This document shows, in pieces, positions 7,222-14,096 of a stretch of 64,000 nucleotides of DNA; within the stretch, counting starts at the first letter, position 1, and every line of letters starts with the position of its first letter. A program made the translations under genes and the position numbers. This DNA is from Acutalibacter sp. 1XD8-36 (GTDB taxonomy: Bacteria; Bacillota; Clostridia; Oscillospirales; Acutalibacteraceae). Location of the stretch: positions 62,001 through 126,000 of the forward strand of contig NZ_QZDU01000006.1 in assembly GCF_009917525.1 (NCBI RefSeq). Reading direction: 5' to 3'. The notes beneath the pieces are model-generated. The model saw only the letters and a program-made list of their open reading frames with translations. It searched no databases and was not told the origin of the DNA.

Positions 7222-7250
7222 TTGACAACACGTGCGATACGTGTTATAAT
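7222..7250 (+). promoter_or_regulatory. hicAB promoter with an operator in the spacer
   Basis: TTGACA (7222-7227), a 17-bp spacer and TATAAT (7245-7250). The spacer contains the inverted repeat AACACGT-GCGAT-ACGTGTT (7227-7245), a natural site for autorepression by the DNA-binding domain of HicB. Confidence 0.75.
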
Positions 7251-7272
7251 ATTCTTGTAGGGAGGGGGAAAT

Positions 7273-7449
7273 ATGAAAGATAAAGACCTGCTAAAGATTT
7301 TGAAGAAAGATGGTTGGGAAGTCGTTAGAATACACGGTAGCCATCATGTTCTTCAAAAAGGGGACAATATCACGGTAGTTCCTATACACGGCAAGGATGT
7401 CCCCACTGGCCTGCTGAATAAAATTTTGAAGGATGCGGGGCTAAAATAA
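7273..7449 (+). CDS. hicA: HicA mRNA interferase toxin
   Basis: A 58-residue double-stranded-RNA-binding-fold toxin: MKDKDLLKILKKDGWEVVR, then the active histidine in HGSHHVLQKGD, then TVVPIHGKDVPTGLLNKILKDAGL. HicA cleaves mRNA and tmRNA without ribosomes and is neutralised by HicB. It is preceded by GGAGGGGG and a consensus promoter with an operator, and is followed after 27 bp by hicB, the normal gene order. All conserved residues appear present, so it is probably active. Confidence 0.93.
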   Translation: MKDKDLLKILKKDGWEVVRIHGSHHVLQKGDNITVVPIHGKDVPTGLLNKILKDAGLK

Positions 7450-7476
7450 GCCCCCTCCTTTTAGGAGGTATGTCTC

Positions 7477-7848
7477 ATGATGTTCGTCTATCCCGCAATT
7501 TTCCACCAGGAGGAGGACGCTTATTGGGTGGAATTTCCAGACCTGCCCGGCTGCCAGAGCTTTGGCGGTACCCTGAACGAGACAATGGAAGGGGCACAAG
7601 AGGCATTGGCGGCCTATGCGCTCACCTTGTTAGAGCAAGGTAAAAACCTTGCTGCCCCTTCTGATATATCTGCCATAGACCCAGCAGGCGGGTTCACCTC
7701 TTTGGTAGCCTGCTCCGTTGACCCGTACAAAGACACCCGTGCTGTAAAGAAGACCCTGACCATCCCCGCGTGGCTAAATGACCGAGCTGTGGCGATGGGA
7801 GTAAATTTCTCACAGGTTTTACAAGACGCATTGCTCTCAAAAATATAG
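7477..7848 (+). CDS. hicB: HicB antitoxin
   Basis: The N-terminal half (about residues 1-60) is the degenerate RNase H-like HicB fold (FHQEEDAYWVEFPDLPGCQSFGGTLNETMEGAQEAL). The C-terminal part (KKTLTIPAWLNDRAVAMGVNFSQVLQDAL) is a ribbon-helix-helix DNA-binding domain. It should bind HicA and, with it, the palindrome in the promoter. AGGAGGT precedes the double ATG at 7477/7480. The gene ends about 50 bp before the truncated catalase, at the edge of the element. Confidence 0.92.
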   Translation: MMFVYPAIFHQEEDAYWVEFPDLPGCQSFGGTLNETMEGAQEALAAYALTLLEQGKNLAAPSDISAIDPAGGFTSLVACSVDPYKDTRAVKKTLTIPAWLNDRAVAMGVNFSQVLQDALLSKI

Positions 7849-7898
7849 GTATCTATGCTGAAATTAAACTTCTTTTCCTTCATTATCACATCTTGACA

Positions 7899-8340
7899 TA
7901 TCTTGGGCCCCACGGCGAAATAGGCGCGTCACTGCGATACCTGAGCCAGAGGTACGCCATGCCCTACCCGGAGCTTAGCGCTATATTGACGGATATAGGT
8001 ACCGAAGAACTAGCCCACCTTGAAATGGTCGGCACTATCGTCTACCAGCTGACTCGCTGCCTTACCCCCGAGCAGATTGAGGAGGCGGGTTTTTCCGACT
8101 ATTTCGTGGACCACACCACAGGCGTATATCCCCAGGCTGCCTCCGGCGTGCCGTTCTCCGCGGCAACCTTTGCCGTCACCGGCGACCCCATAGCCGATTT
8201 GAACGAGGACCTTGCAGCAGAGCAGAAGGCGCGGCTCAGCTACGACAACATCCTGCGCTTTGCCGACGACCCGGATGTGGCCGAGCCCATCAAGTTCCTG
8301 CGGGAGCGGGAAGTCGTGCACTATCAGCGCTTCGGCGAAG
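7899..8340 (+). pseudogene. cotJC: Manganese catalase / CotJC, middle fragment (5' and 3' ends displaced)
   Basis: From about LGPHGEIGASLRYLSQRYAMP the frame follows the CotJC/manganese catalase family through GTEELAHLEM (metal ligands), AAEQKARLSYDN, and REREVVHYQRFGE. The usual first 35-40 residues are absent: the frame upstream runs into the end of the hicB region. At the glutamate of QRFGE the homology stops exactly at a 10-bp repeat, and the real C terminus (GLRILTDRLDSKNFYAFNP…) lies 12.8 kb away at 21,159-21,230. As it stands the fragment would read on into element DNA for about 60 meaningless residues. CotJC belongs to the spore coat in Bacillus; it disproportionates peroxide using a di-manganese centre. 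Confidence 0.85.
8331..8340. repeat. attL core, TTCGGCGAAG
   Basis: Ten-base direct repeat at the left edge of the 12.8-kb element. Identical to 21,150-21,159. Host catalase sequence lies to its left, element sequence to its right. Confidence 0.88.
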
Positions 8341-8366
8341 CAAACCATACTGATTTAAGCAGATTT

Positions 8367-8408
8367 TATCCCCTGTGGGCGGCTCACAGGGGATATTTGT
8401 CTCCTTTT
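8367..8408 (+). terminator. Intrinsic terminator just inside the left end
   Basis: A perfect 11-bp stem (8,367-8,377 with 8,385-8,395) and a 7-nt loop, followed by a T-rich tract ending TTTTTT. It would stop transcripts entering from the interrupted catalase gene 27 bp after the junction. Confidence 0.75.
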
Positions 8409-8420
8409 TTATTCGGATAT

Positions 8421-8864
8421 TCAGCCGCAGACCTGTCCCTCTTCATAGCACACCCGGATATAATCCCGAGGCTGGTAATAAAAATCACTATTGTAGTTGG
8501 AGATCGCAGTATTTATCCATGAGGTGTATACCTCCACCAAACGGTCAATGATGTGCTCCTCGTCATCGCCGGAAATGTCCTCAATCAACCGCTCGTAGAC
8601 CTCGCCAATCGTCCAGTAGTCGGGTACGTCATACCGACAGGATGCTACGTTATCGAAAGCGCCTTTCGGAATATTCAAGTTCGTAATGAAGTCATCCGCT
8701 ATTTTTTCAATCGGCTCACAGTGAAAAACGTCTGCGTAACGGTAGATACGCCTGATGGTTTTCTCTCCCATAACGCGAACCAGCTCGGAGCGATTCAATT
8801 TTTGCTGCCTACCGATATATTCAATCAGGCTACAAGTATAGAATAATGCGCTGTTATTCTTCAT
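8421..8864 (-). CDS. DUF3791-like protein, probable antitoxin partner of DUF3990
   Basis: The N-terminal region (SALFYTCSLIEYIGRQQKLNRSELVRVMGEKTIRRIYRYADVFHCEPIEKIADD) resembles the DUF3791 family, usually encoded next to DUF3990 ADP-ribosyltransferase-like proteins. About 70 further residues are acidic and helical (ERLIEDISGDDEEHIIDRLVEVY). The first frame overlaps the upstream DUF3990 gene by up to 23 bp, depending on whether GTG at 8876 or ATG at 8864 is used, so the two are translationally coupled. Role inferred from this pairing: neutralising the toxin. Confidence 0.65.
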   Translation of the reverse strand: MKNNSALFYTCSLIEYIGRQQKLNRSELVRVMGEKTIRRIYRYADVFHCEPIEKIADDFITNLNIPKGAFDNVASCRYDVPDYWTIGEVYERLIEDISGDDEEHIIDRLVEVYTSWINTAISNYNSDFYYQPRDYIRVCYEEGQVCG

Positions 8865-9324
8865 CCCGGACTTCACTTCCCTTCACAAACGACAGCGTAG
8901 TTAAGGCTCTGTCCGTATGGAAACTGATCTGATGGGTTGGCCTTTTGAACTTTGCAAGCTCCCAAAAGGCTTCTCTGCTGATTTTTCCGTCCGCAAAGTT
9001 CTGGACATAGTTGAAAATAGTGTCATTAGCCATAGGGCCTTCTACGATGTCATAGTCATGAGGATGTCCCAAACGGCAGGACACGATGAAATCCAGCCAT
9101 TCCTCCGTCATTTCCGTGAACCGTTTTACTCTCAAACTATCGTCAGGCATATAGAGATACTCACTTAAATAGCCGACGCCATCAAACCGAACAGCCCACC
9201 GGGTAGCTTGTTCTCGAATTAATGTGCAGTAAAAGCCAAAGTAAAAGTCTTTATTGTACTTCTGAAGCCGTATCTCTGGCGATTTGACCAATACTTTGCT
9301 GCCATGGTAGAGAATCATGCCCAT
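8854..9324 (-). CDS. DUF3990 family protein, ADP-ribosyltransferase-like toxin candidate
   Basis: The N terminus ILYHGSKVLVKSPEIRLQKYNKDFYFGFYCTLIREQATRWAVR is diagnostic of DUF3990, whose fold belongs to the ADP-ribosyltransferase superfamily. The YHGS and DFYFGFYCT segments correspond to the NAD-binding H-Y type motifs, and QATRWA is the usual following helix. The enzyme's target is unknown. GGAGGAAT precedes ATG at 9324, and a good promoter lies at 9351-9379. With the overlapping DUF3791-like gene it forms a likely toxin-antitoxin unit guarding the element. Confidence 0.75.
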   Translation of the reverse strand: MGMILYHGSKVLVKSPEIRLQKYNKDFYFGFYCTLIREQATRWAVRFDGVGYLSEYLYMPDDSLRVKRFTEMTEEWLDFIVSCRLGHPHDYDIVEGPMANDTIFNYVQNFADGKISREAFWELAKFKRPTHQISFHTDRALTTLSFVKGSEVRDEE

Positions 9325-9350
9325 TCCTCCTTGTTAGATTCTTTAAGCCT

Positions 9351-9379
9351 ATTATACTTCCTCAATAGCTGAAAATCAA
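9351..9379 (-). promoter_or_regulatory. Promoter of the DUF3990 operon
   Basis: Minus strand TTGATT, 17-bp spacer, TATAAT; start predicted about 20 bp before the GGAGGAAT ribosome-binding site. Confidence 0.7.
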
Positions 9380-9398
9380 CTCAACAGCCGACTATCTG

Positions 9399-9435
9399 CA
9401 AAAAATAACCGCCAGAGCATCAAAGCCCTGACGGT
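9399..9435 (-). terminator. Intrinsic terminator of the recombinase gene
   Basis: Arms 9,408-9,418 and 9,425-9,435 (11 bp with two wobbles) followed on the minus strand by TATTTTTT, directly after the recombinase stop. Confidence 0.75.
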
Positions 9436-9438
9436 CTG

Positions 9439-10968
9439 CTATATGTTCCAAAGCACCTTCGTGCTGCCATCCTCGCTGATAACAATTTTATGTATCATAA
9501 TCATAGCGACAGCCTTTTTGCGCTTGTAGTCGGCAGTCCTCCATGACTTCGCCAGATTGACAACAACATTGGTTTCATCATCACGGCTTTTCAAGTCCTC
9601 TATCCGCTCATACAGAGCCAGCCGGTCCCTCTTGAGCTGGGTAGCCTTTTGATTTGCCAGCGCCAGAAGGTCATCGTTGAATCCACCCGCCAGCATAGTG
9701 TCCAAAAGCTGTTTCTCCGACTTCTCAATAGCCTTGATTTTCAGCTTCAGCTCGTTGACCTCTGCCGTGTCTCCCTTTCGGGTGGTGCGGTTCATCTCCT
9801 TCAGATCTGCCAGCTTCGCGGAGATGCACTCATAAACCATATTCTCCAAATCCTCGGCGTAGATCGTCACCTTCGGCCCTGTACAGGTTTTCTTGTGGGA
9901 TCTTCCGGTGCAGTTGAAATACCGCCGTATCTCGCCACTCTTGTTGATCTTCCCCTTAATGGTGGTCATGGTGTGGCCGCACTTCTCACAGACCACCTTC
10001 CCTGCCAGCCAGCTGGTAGGGTTGCTGACGCTGTTCCCAATCTGACGGTTCTTCTCCAGCTTCCGCTGGCATCTGAGCCAGATGTCAGAATCAACAATAC
10101 CGGGGTGGGTTAAGAGCACCAGCTTCATATCCGACCAATCTGGGCTGCTGGGGTCATGCTTAGTGTGACCGTAGAGCTGCGCCCCATTCTCCCCGGTGAA
10201 CATGGACACGTCTGTGACCATCTGAACGCCGTGGCGGTCATAGTAGTCGTATACATCGGAATCGGCCTTGACGTAGATAGGGTTCTTTAGCAATGTGGAC
10301 AGCTTCGCCGTCGTCCAACTGCTGCCATTCAGGGGCTGCTTCCCCTCGGCTACCAGAATATCCAGGAGCCGCCGCAGGGACACGCTCTCCTGAGCGTAGA
10401 CCTCAAAGATATAGCGTACCTCCTCTACCTCAGCGGGGATTGGATTCAGCTTTTTAGTCTTGACGTTATGGATGACTGTCGGAACCAGCTCGAAGCCATA
10501 GGGCTGGCGGCCGCCCATATAGAACCCCATTTCACTGCGGTGGGCATATGCCTGGGTGACACGGTTGATAATGGATGTCCGCTCAAACTCGGCGAACACC
10601 ATCAGGAGCTTGACGATCATTTCACCATAAGGCGAGGATGTGTCAAAAGACTCCTGAGAGGACACGAACTCAACCTTGTGCTCCTTGAACTCCTGCAAAA
10701 TGTTCACAAAATCCGATAAAGAACGGCTGATACGGTCCAGCTTGTAGACAATGACCTTTTTGACCTTCCCCTGCCGCACCAGCTTCATCATCTTCTGGAA
10801 GCCGTCCCGATTGACATTGCCGCCGGAGAAGCCGTTGTCCACAAAGGTTATGATCTTTTCGTCCCGCTCATCGGGCTTAATAACAGACCTGCAATACTCA
10901 AGCTGGGTTTCGCAGCTAATGCTGTTCTCCCGCTCCACCGACTTACGGGCATACAGAATGATCGCCAT
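9439..10968 (-). CDS. Large serine recombinase of the 12.8-kb element, 509 aa
   Basis: Resolvase domain about residues 2-145 with the catalytic serine in LYARKSVE (Ser10) and the conserved VYKLDRISRS. The recombinase domain follows (about 165-290), then a zinc beta ribbon (CEKCGHTM…FNCTG) and a C-terminal coiled coil ending in KKAVAMIMIHKIVI. The start is ATG at 10,968, where GGGGGTGTGTCAA precedes it, rather than the GTG three codons upstream. It lies 1.1 kb inside the left end of the element and is the natural candidate for its integrase, acting at the TTCGGCGAAG core. A 51-aa gene precedes it. Confidence 0.92.
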   Translation of the reverse strand: MAIILYARKSVERENSISCETQLEYCRSVIKPDERDEKIITFVDNGFSGGNVNRDGFQKMMKLVRQGKVKKVIVYKLDRISRSLSDFVNILQEFKEHKVEFVSSQESFDTSSPYGEMIVKLLMVFAEFERTSIINRVTQAYAHRSEMGFYMGGRQPYGFELVPTVIHNVKTKKLNPIPAEVEEVRYIFEVYAQESVSLRRLLDILVAEGKQPLNGSSWTTAKLSTLLKNPIYVKADSDVYDYYDRHGVQMVTDVSMFTGENGAQLYGHTKHDPSSPDWSDMKLVLLTHPGIVDSDIWLRCQRKLEKNRQIGNSVSNPTSWLAGKVVCEKCGHTMTTIKGKINKSGEIRRYFNCTGRSHKKTCTGPKVTIYAEDLENMVYECISAKLADLKEMNRTTRKGDTAEVNELKLKIKAIEKSEKQLLDTMLAGGFNDDLLALANQKATQLKRDRLALYERIEDLKSRDDETNVVVNLAKSWRTADYKRKKAVAMIMIHKIVISEDGSTKVLWNI

Positions 10969-11009
10969 TTGACACACCCCCTTTCCTCATGGTAAAATGT
11001 ATGTACTCC

Positions 11010-11165
11010 CTATGCGGGAATACGCTTTTCCGTTCTTGTCAAAGCCAGAAACAGCTCTTCTTTAAGCCGCTCCCGATTGGCTGGGTCCTCTTCATGGACA
11101 GTAAAATGCTCTACACGGTGTTTCCGGTCTTTGATGTCCGTGTACTCATCTTTTAGATTAGCCAT
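11010..11165 (-). CDS. Small charged protein, 51 aa, upstream of the recombinase
   Basis: ATG at 11,165 follows AGGAGGTATTGCA, a strong ribosome-binding site; the longer upstream frame has none. The product (MANLKDEYTDIKDRKHRVEHFTVHEED… ending LALTRTEKRIPA) is highly charged and has no known family. It ends 41 bp before the recombinase start and is on the same strand. Small charged proteins next to serine integrases can be recombination directionality factors; here that is only a possibility. Confidence 0.6.
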   Translation of the reverse strand: MANLKDEYTDIKDRKHRVEHFTVHEEDPANRERLKEELFLALTRTEKRIPA

Positions 11166-11256
11166 TGCAATACCTCCTAGATGGCCCCACACAGGGCCAA
11201 TGTCGATCTCATCCATTACGATAATATGCGTGAAGCCGCGGCATATTTCGTGGATG

Positions 11257-11302
11257 AATAGTAAAAACCAAGAGCACATCCGCGCCCTTGGTTTTTACTA
11301 TT
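11257..11302. terminator. Bidirectional hairpin after hsdS
   Basis: Perfect 16-bp inverted repeat (11,257-11,272 and 11,287-11,302) with a 14-nt loop; the arms contain AAAAA/TTTTT so it can act as a terminator on either strand. It lies 15 bp beyond the hsdS stop. Confidence 0.75.
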
Positions 11303-11316
11303 ATATTCGAATCACG

Positions 11317-12678
11317 CTATAATATTTCCTTCACCATCTCCCCCGCCCATTCCTCCTCCGGGTTATTCGTTCCCAATTCCCCACGGAACGCGCGGGCTAA
11401 AATCGCCTTTTTCATGTTGTCGATCTGGGAGAGGACAGCTTCGGCGGCTTCTTTGGCTTGCTGCTCTTTTTTCAGAATCTTATCCAAGGCAACGACAACT
11501 TCTTCTTGTTCTTCAACAGATGGAATGGGAAGCTCTATCTTTTGCAGTTTTTTTGCATTTACACCCGGCTGTGCAATGCCTGCACTAAACTCTGTAATTT
11601 GCTGCCAATAACTTGGTGATTGCATAAAGTAATATAAATATCTTGCCATTAGCCCTGCCTGTTTCATCGTCAGCCGAATCAAGTATGAGGCAAAAACCGC
11701 TTTTACGTCATCCGCAATCAGATAGCTTTTCCCTGTAGTTGCGCCTGTGCGTGCTATCACGATGTCGCCCTGCTTCATCGAGTATTTCTCAAAATCGTCC
11801 TTTGAAATCGCACAATATGGAACCTTGTCCCAATTAACAACGCCATCTTGTATATCGGTGATACGCAAAAACTTTGGGCCAACTGGTTCTTGTGTGGCGC
11901 TCTCCGTATATCCATACTGCGAATTCGTATATTTGCCAAATGTGGATGTACGCCATTTGTCTGCGCCACGCTTGTTTCTCCACCGCTCCGTCAGCTCCCC
12001 CGTAAATGCCTTATGAAGAATTGCAGACTTCCGCAGCTCAAAACCGTCCACCACTGCTTGGGCCTTTTCCTTCGCCTCATCCAGCTTGGCGAACAGGCTT
12101 TCAAGGCGGGAGACAATACGGTGCTGTTCTGAAAAGGGGGGGAGCGGAAACGGAATTGCTTCCAAATCACTCTTTCGTATTGCTGGAACAGTTGTAGCAT
12201 TCGTGTATGTGTATAAGTCAAGCCCAAGGGTCCAATAAAACGCATAGTGCCAAAAACATTCCTTAGCTTGAAAGGCCATAAGATTATTATCAATGCAACA
12301 CGGTACAGCATTGATGCTCCTGCGGTTTAAGCGAATAGCCTCGCCAATCTTTGCAAAAATAATTGATTGACTTGGTATCAATGCAGCTTTTAATTTTGCT
12401 CTAATTTCTTCGTTAATAGTATTGCTATTATCATATAAAATCCCATTTACATCGGAATATTTCAAACTTCCAACTTTGTAAAAAGGAATTTGATATTCAG
12501 CAAAACCTTGATATTCATTTTTGAAAGTACTTCCGGCAGTAAACTCGCCGATATTGCCCCAATAAATCCAGCACCAATTCTCAGGAATCGGATACGGCTG
12601 CTCCTCTGCTGGCACAAGGGCTTGTTGCAGCTTTTCCTCTGGCGACAGTTCTTTTGCCGCCTTTTTCCCTCTTGCCAT
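11317..12678 (-). CDS. hsdS: Type I restriction-modification specificity subunit HsdS
   Basis: Two target-recognition domains, each followed by a conserved helical spacer: the first runs to about residue 200 and ends in PFPLPPFSEQHRIVSRLESLFAKLD, the second to about 410 and ends in PIPSVEEQEEVVVALDKIL. HsdS fixes the bipartite DNA target of the HsdM methylase and the HsdR nuclease. The 453-residue length is normal. The first base of ATG at 12,678 is shared with the hsdM stop (TGATG), so translation is coupled. No spare hsdS fragments or inverted repeats for phase variation are present. Confidence 0.95.
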   Translation of the reverse strand: MARGKKAAKELSPEEKLQQALVPAEEQPYPIPENWCWIYWGNIGEFTAGSTFKNEYQGFAEYQIPFYKVGSLKYSDVNGILYDNSNTINEEIRAKLKAALIPSQSIIFAKIGEAIRLNRRSINAVPCCIDNNLMAFQAKECFWHYAFYWTLGLDLYTYTNATTVPAIRKSDLEAIPFPLPPFSEQHRIVSRLESLFAKLDEAKEKAQAVVDGFELRKSAILHKAFTGELTERWRNKRGADKWRTSTFGKYTNSQYGYTESATQEPVGPKFLRITDIQDGVVNWDKVPYCAISKDDFEKYSMKQGDIVIARTGATTGKSYLIADDVKAVFASYLIRLTMKQAGLMARYLYYFMQSPSYWQQITEFSAGIAQPGVNAKKLQKIELPIPSVEEQEEVVVALDKILKKEQQAKEAAEAVLSQIDNMKKAILARAFRGELGTNNPEEEWAGEMVKEIL

Positions 12679-14096
12679 CAGTCCACCTCCGACAGGGCCT
12701 TCAGCTCATTCACCACGCTCTGCAAGAGGTCCACCGCTTCTTCCAGCTGCGCAATGGCTTCCTCGCCGCTCTCAATCGGGTCGGGCAAATCGTCATAGTC
12801 AACCATGGAATCATCCCGAATCAGCCCCAAATCCAGGCTGTTGCCCTTCTGGGCGATCTGCTCCCGGGTGAACACGCTCCACCGCTCATCCTGCACAGCC
12901 CGACGGTCTGCGGCCTCAAACGCCGCCTCAAAGTCCGCGAAATGCTCCGTTTTCAGCGGATTTGTCTTGCCGAAAGAGGGCATATTGGTACGTAGGTCAT
13001 AGAACCAGACCTCCTGGGTATTGCCCTTGTCCGTCCTTCCCCGGGTGAAAAACAGCACGTTGGTCTTGACCCCCTGGGCGTAGAAAATGCCGGTGGGCAG
13101 ACGCAGAACCGTGTGCAGATTGCACTTGTCCATCAGGTCAATTCGGATTTTCTCACCCTCGCCGTCGGCAAAGAGGACGTTATCCGGCAGCACCACAGCG
13201 GCGCGGGCCTTTCCGTCCGCGTTCAGACTGCGGTAAATATGCTGCAAAAAGTTCAGCTGCTTGTTGCTGGTGGTGTAGGTGAAGTCGTCGCGGGTGGCGC
13301 GTTCGCCGCCCTTCTTCGTTCCAAAGGGAGGATTGGTGAGGACCACGTCATAGCCCCGCATACTTTTACCGAGATTGGACAGGGTATCGCCCAGCGTGAT
13401 GGTCCCCTCCATGTTGTGCAGCATGGCGTTCATCAGAGCCAGACGGTGGGTATCATGTACCAGCTCCATGCCAGTAAAGGCCTCCGTGCGCTCAAAGGCG
13501 GCGGTGTCTGCGTCCAGGTCAAAGAAGTCATCGGTCTGGTCCGCAACATACCGATGGGCGGCGATCATAAAGCCGAACGTGCCGCAAGCGGGGTCGTTGC
13601 AGCGTTCCTTCGGCTGAGGCTTCACCAGACGGGTCATGACATCAATCAGCACCCGGGGCGTGAAATACTGTCCCGCTCCCGACTTCTTCTCGTTGGCGTT
13701 CTTCTCCAAAAGGCCCTCGTACAGATTGCCAAGCCCCTCTTCCCGGGCAGAAAACCAGTCCAGCCCGTCAATGGTGGTGATAATCTTTTCCAGGTTCTTC
13801 GGTTCGTCAATGTTGGTGGCCGCGCCCTGATAGATTTCCCGCACACGGCCTGTACAGCTCTCGCCCAGGTGGTTCAGCAGCTCCTTATAGAATTTCTTCA
13901 ATTCAATGCCGCTTTTGGCGGTGAGGCTGTCCCAGTGATAAGCCTCCGGGATCTGGCTCTCTGCCCCCGTCTCCTTCGCCATTTTCAAAAACAGGATATA
14001 GGTCAGCTCCGTCACATACTGGTGATAGGTGATGCCGTCGTCACGGAGAACATTACAGAGGTTCCAGAGCTTGGAGACAATTTCCTGTGTCGTCAT
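12678..14096 (-). CDS. hsdM: Type I restriction-modification DNA methyltransferase subunit HsdM
   Basis: An N6-adenine methyltransferase with the SAM-binding motif DPACGTFGF (residues 168-176) and the catalytic NPPF (255-258, in VVLTNPPFGTKKGG). The N-terminal region carries the usual HsdM helical bundle and a GLGNLYEGLLEK…GQYFTPR segment. With two HsdM and one HsdS it methylates the host sites. ATG at 14,096 overlaps the hsdR stop by 4 bp (ATGA). Confidence 0.96.
   Translation of the reverse strand: MTTQEIVSKLWNLCNVLRDDGITYHQYVTELTYILFLKMAKETGAESQIPEAYHWDSLTAKSGIELKKFYKELLNHLGESCTGRVREIYQGAATNIDEPKNLEKIITTIDGLDWFSAREEGLGNLYEGLLEKNANEKKSGAGQYFTPRVLIDVMTRLVKPQPKERCNDPACGTFGFMIAAHRYVADQTDDFFDLDADTAAFERTEAFTGMELVHDTHRLALMNAMLHNMEGTITLGDTLSNLGKSMRGYDVVLTNPPFGTKKGGERATRDDFTYTTSNKQLNFLQHIYRSLNADGKARAAVVLPDNVLFADGEGEKIRIDLMDKCNLHTVLRLPTGIFYAQGVKTNVLFFTRGRTDKGNTQEVWFYDLRTNMPSFGKTNPLKTEHFADFEAAFEAADRRAVQDERWSVFTREQIAQKGNSLDLGLIRDDSMVDYDDLPDPIESGEEAIAQLEEAVDLLQSVVNELKALSEVD

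Larger units (their letters stand above)
1..7898. mobile_element. Right-hand part of an integrated phage-like element (left end outside window)
   Basis: This stretch carries phage-type small genes, several repressor/Cro-like regulators with operators, an abortive-infection protein, a large serine recombinase (4797-6245) and HicAB. It ends where the sequence becomes recognisable manganese catalase, whose first residues are missing. The simplest reading is an element, or the remains of one, integrated by its own serine recombinase into the 5' part of that gene. The other end is not in the window, so the exact att core cannot be read. The right boundary is approximate, about 7,895-7,910. Confidence 0.55.

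Noticed and set aside
8350-8522. C-terminal tail of the catalase frame (…ANHTDLSRFYPLW…) as a genuine protein end
   Set aside because: It begins exactly at the repeat, is unlike the family, and reads through a terminator hairpin. It is element DNA read by chance.
11317-12678. Possible phase-variable hsdS locus, because a serine recombinase gene lies next to it
   Set aside because: There is only one hsdS, with no partial copies or inverted repeats inside it. The recombinase is explained as the integrase of the island.
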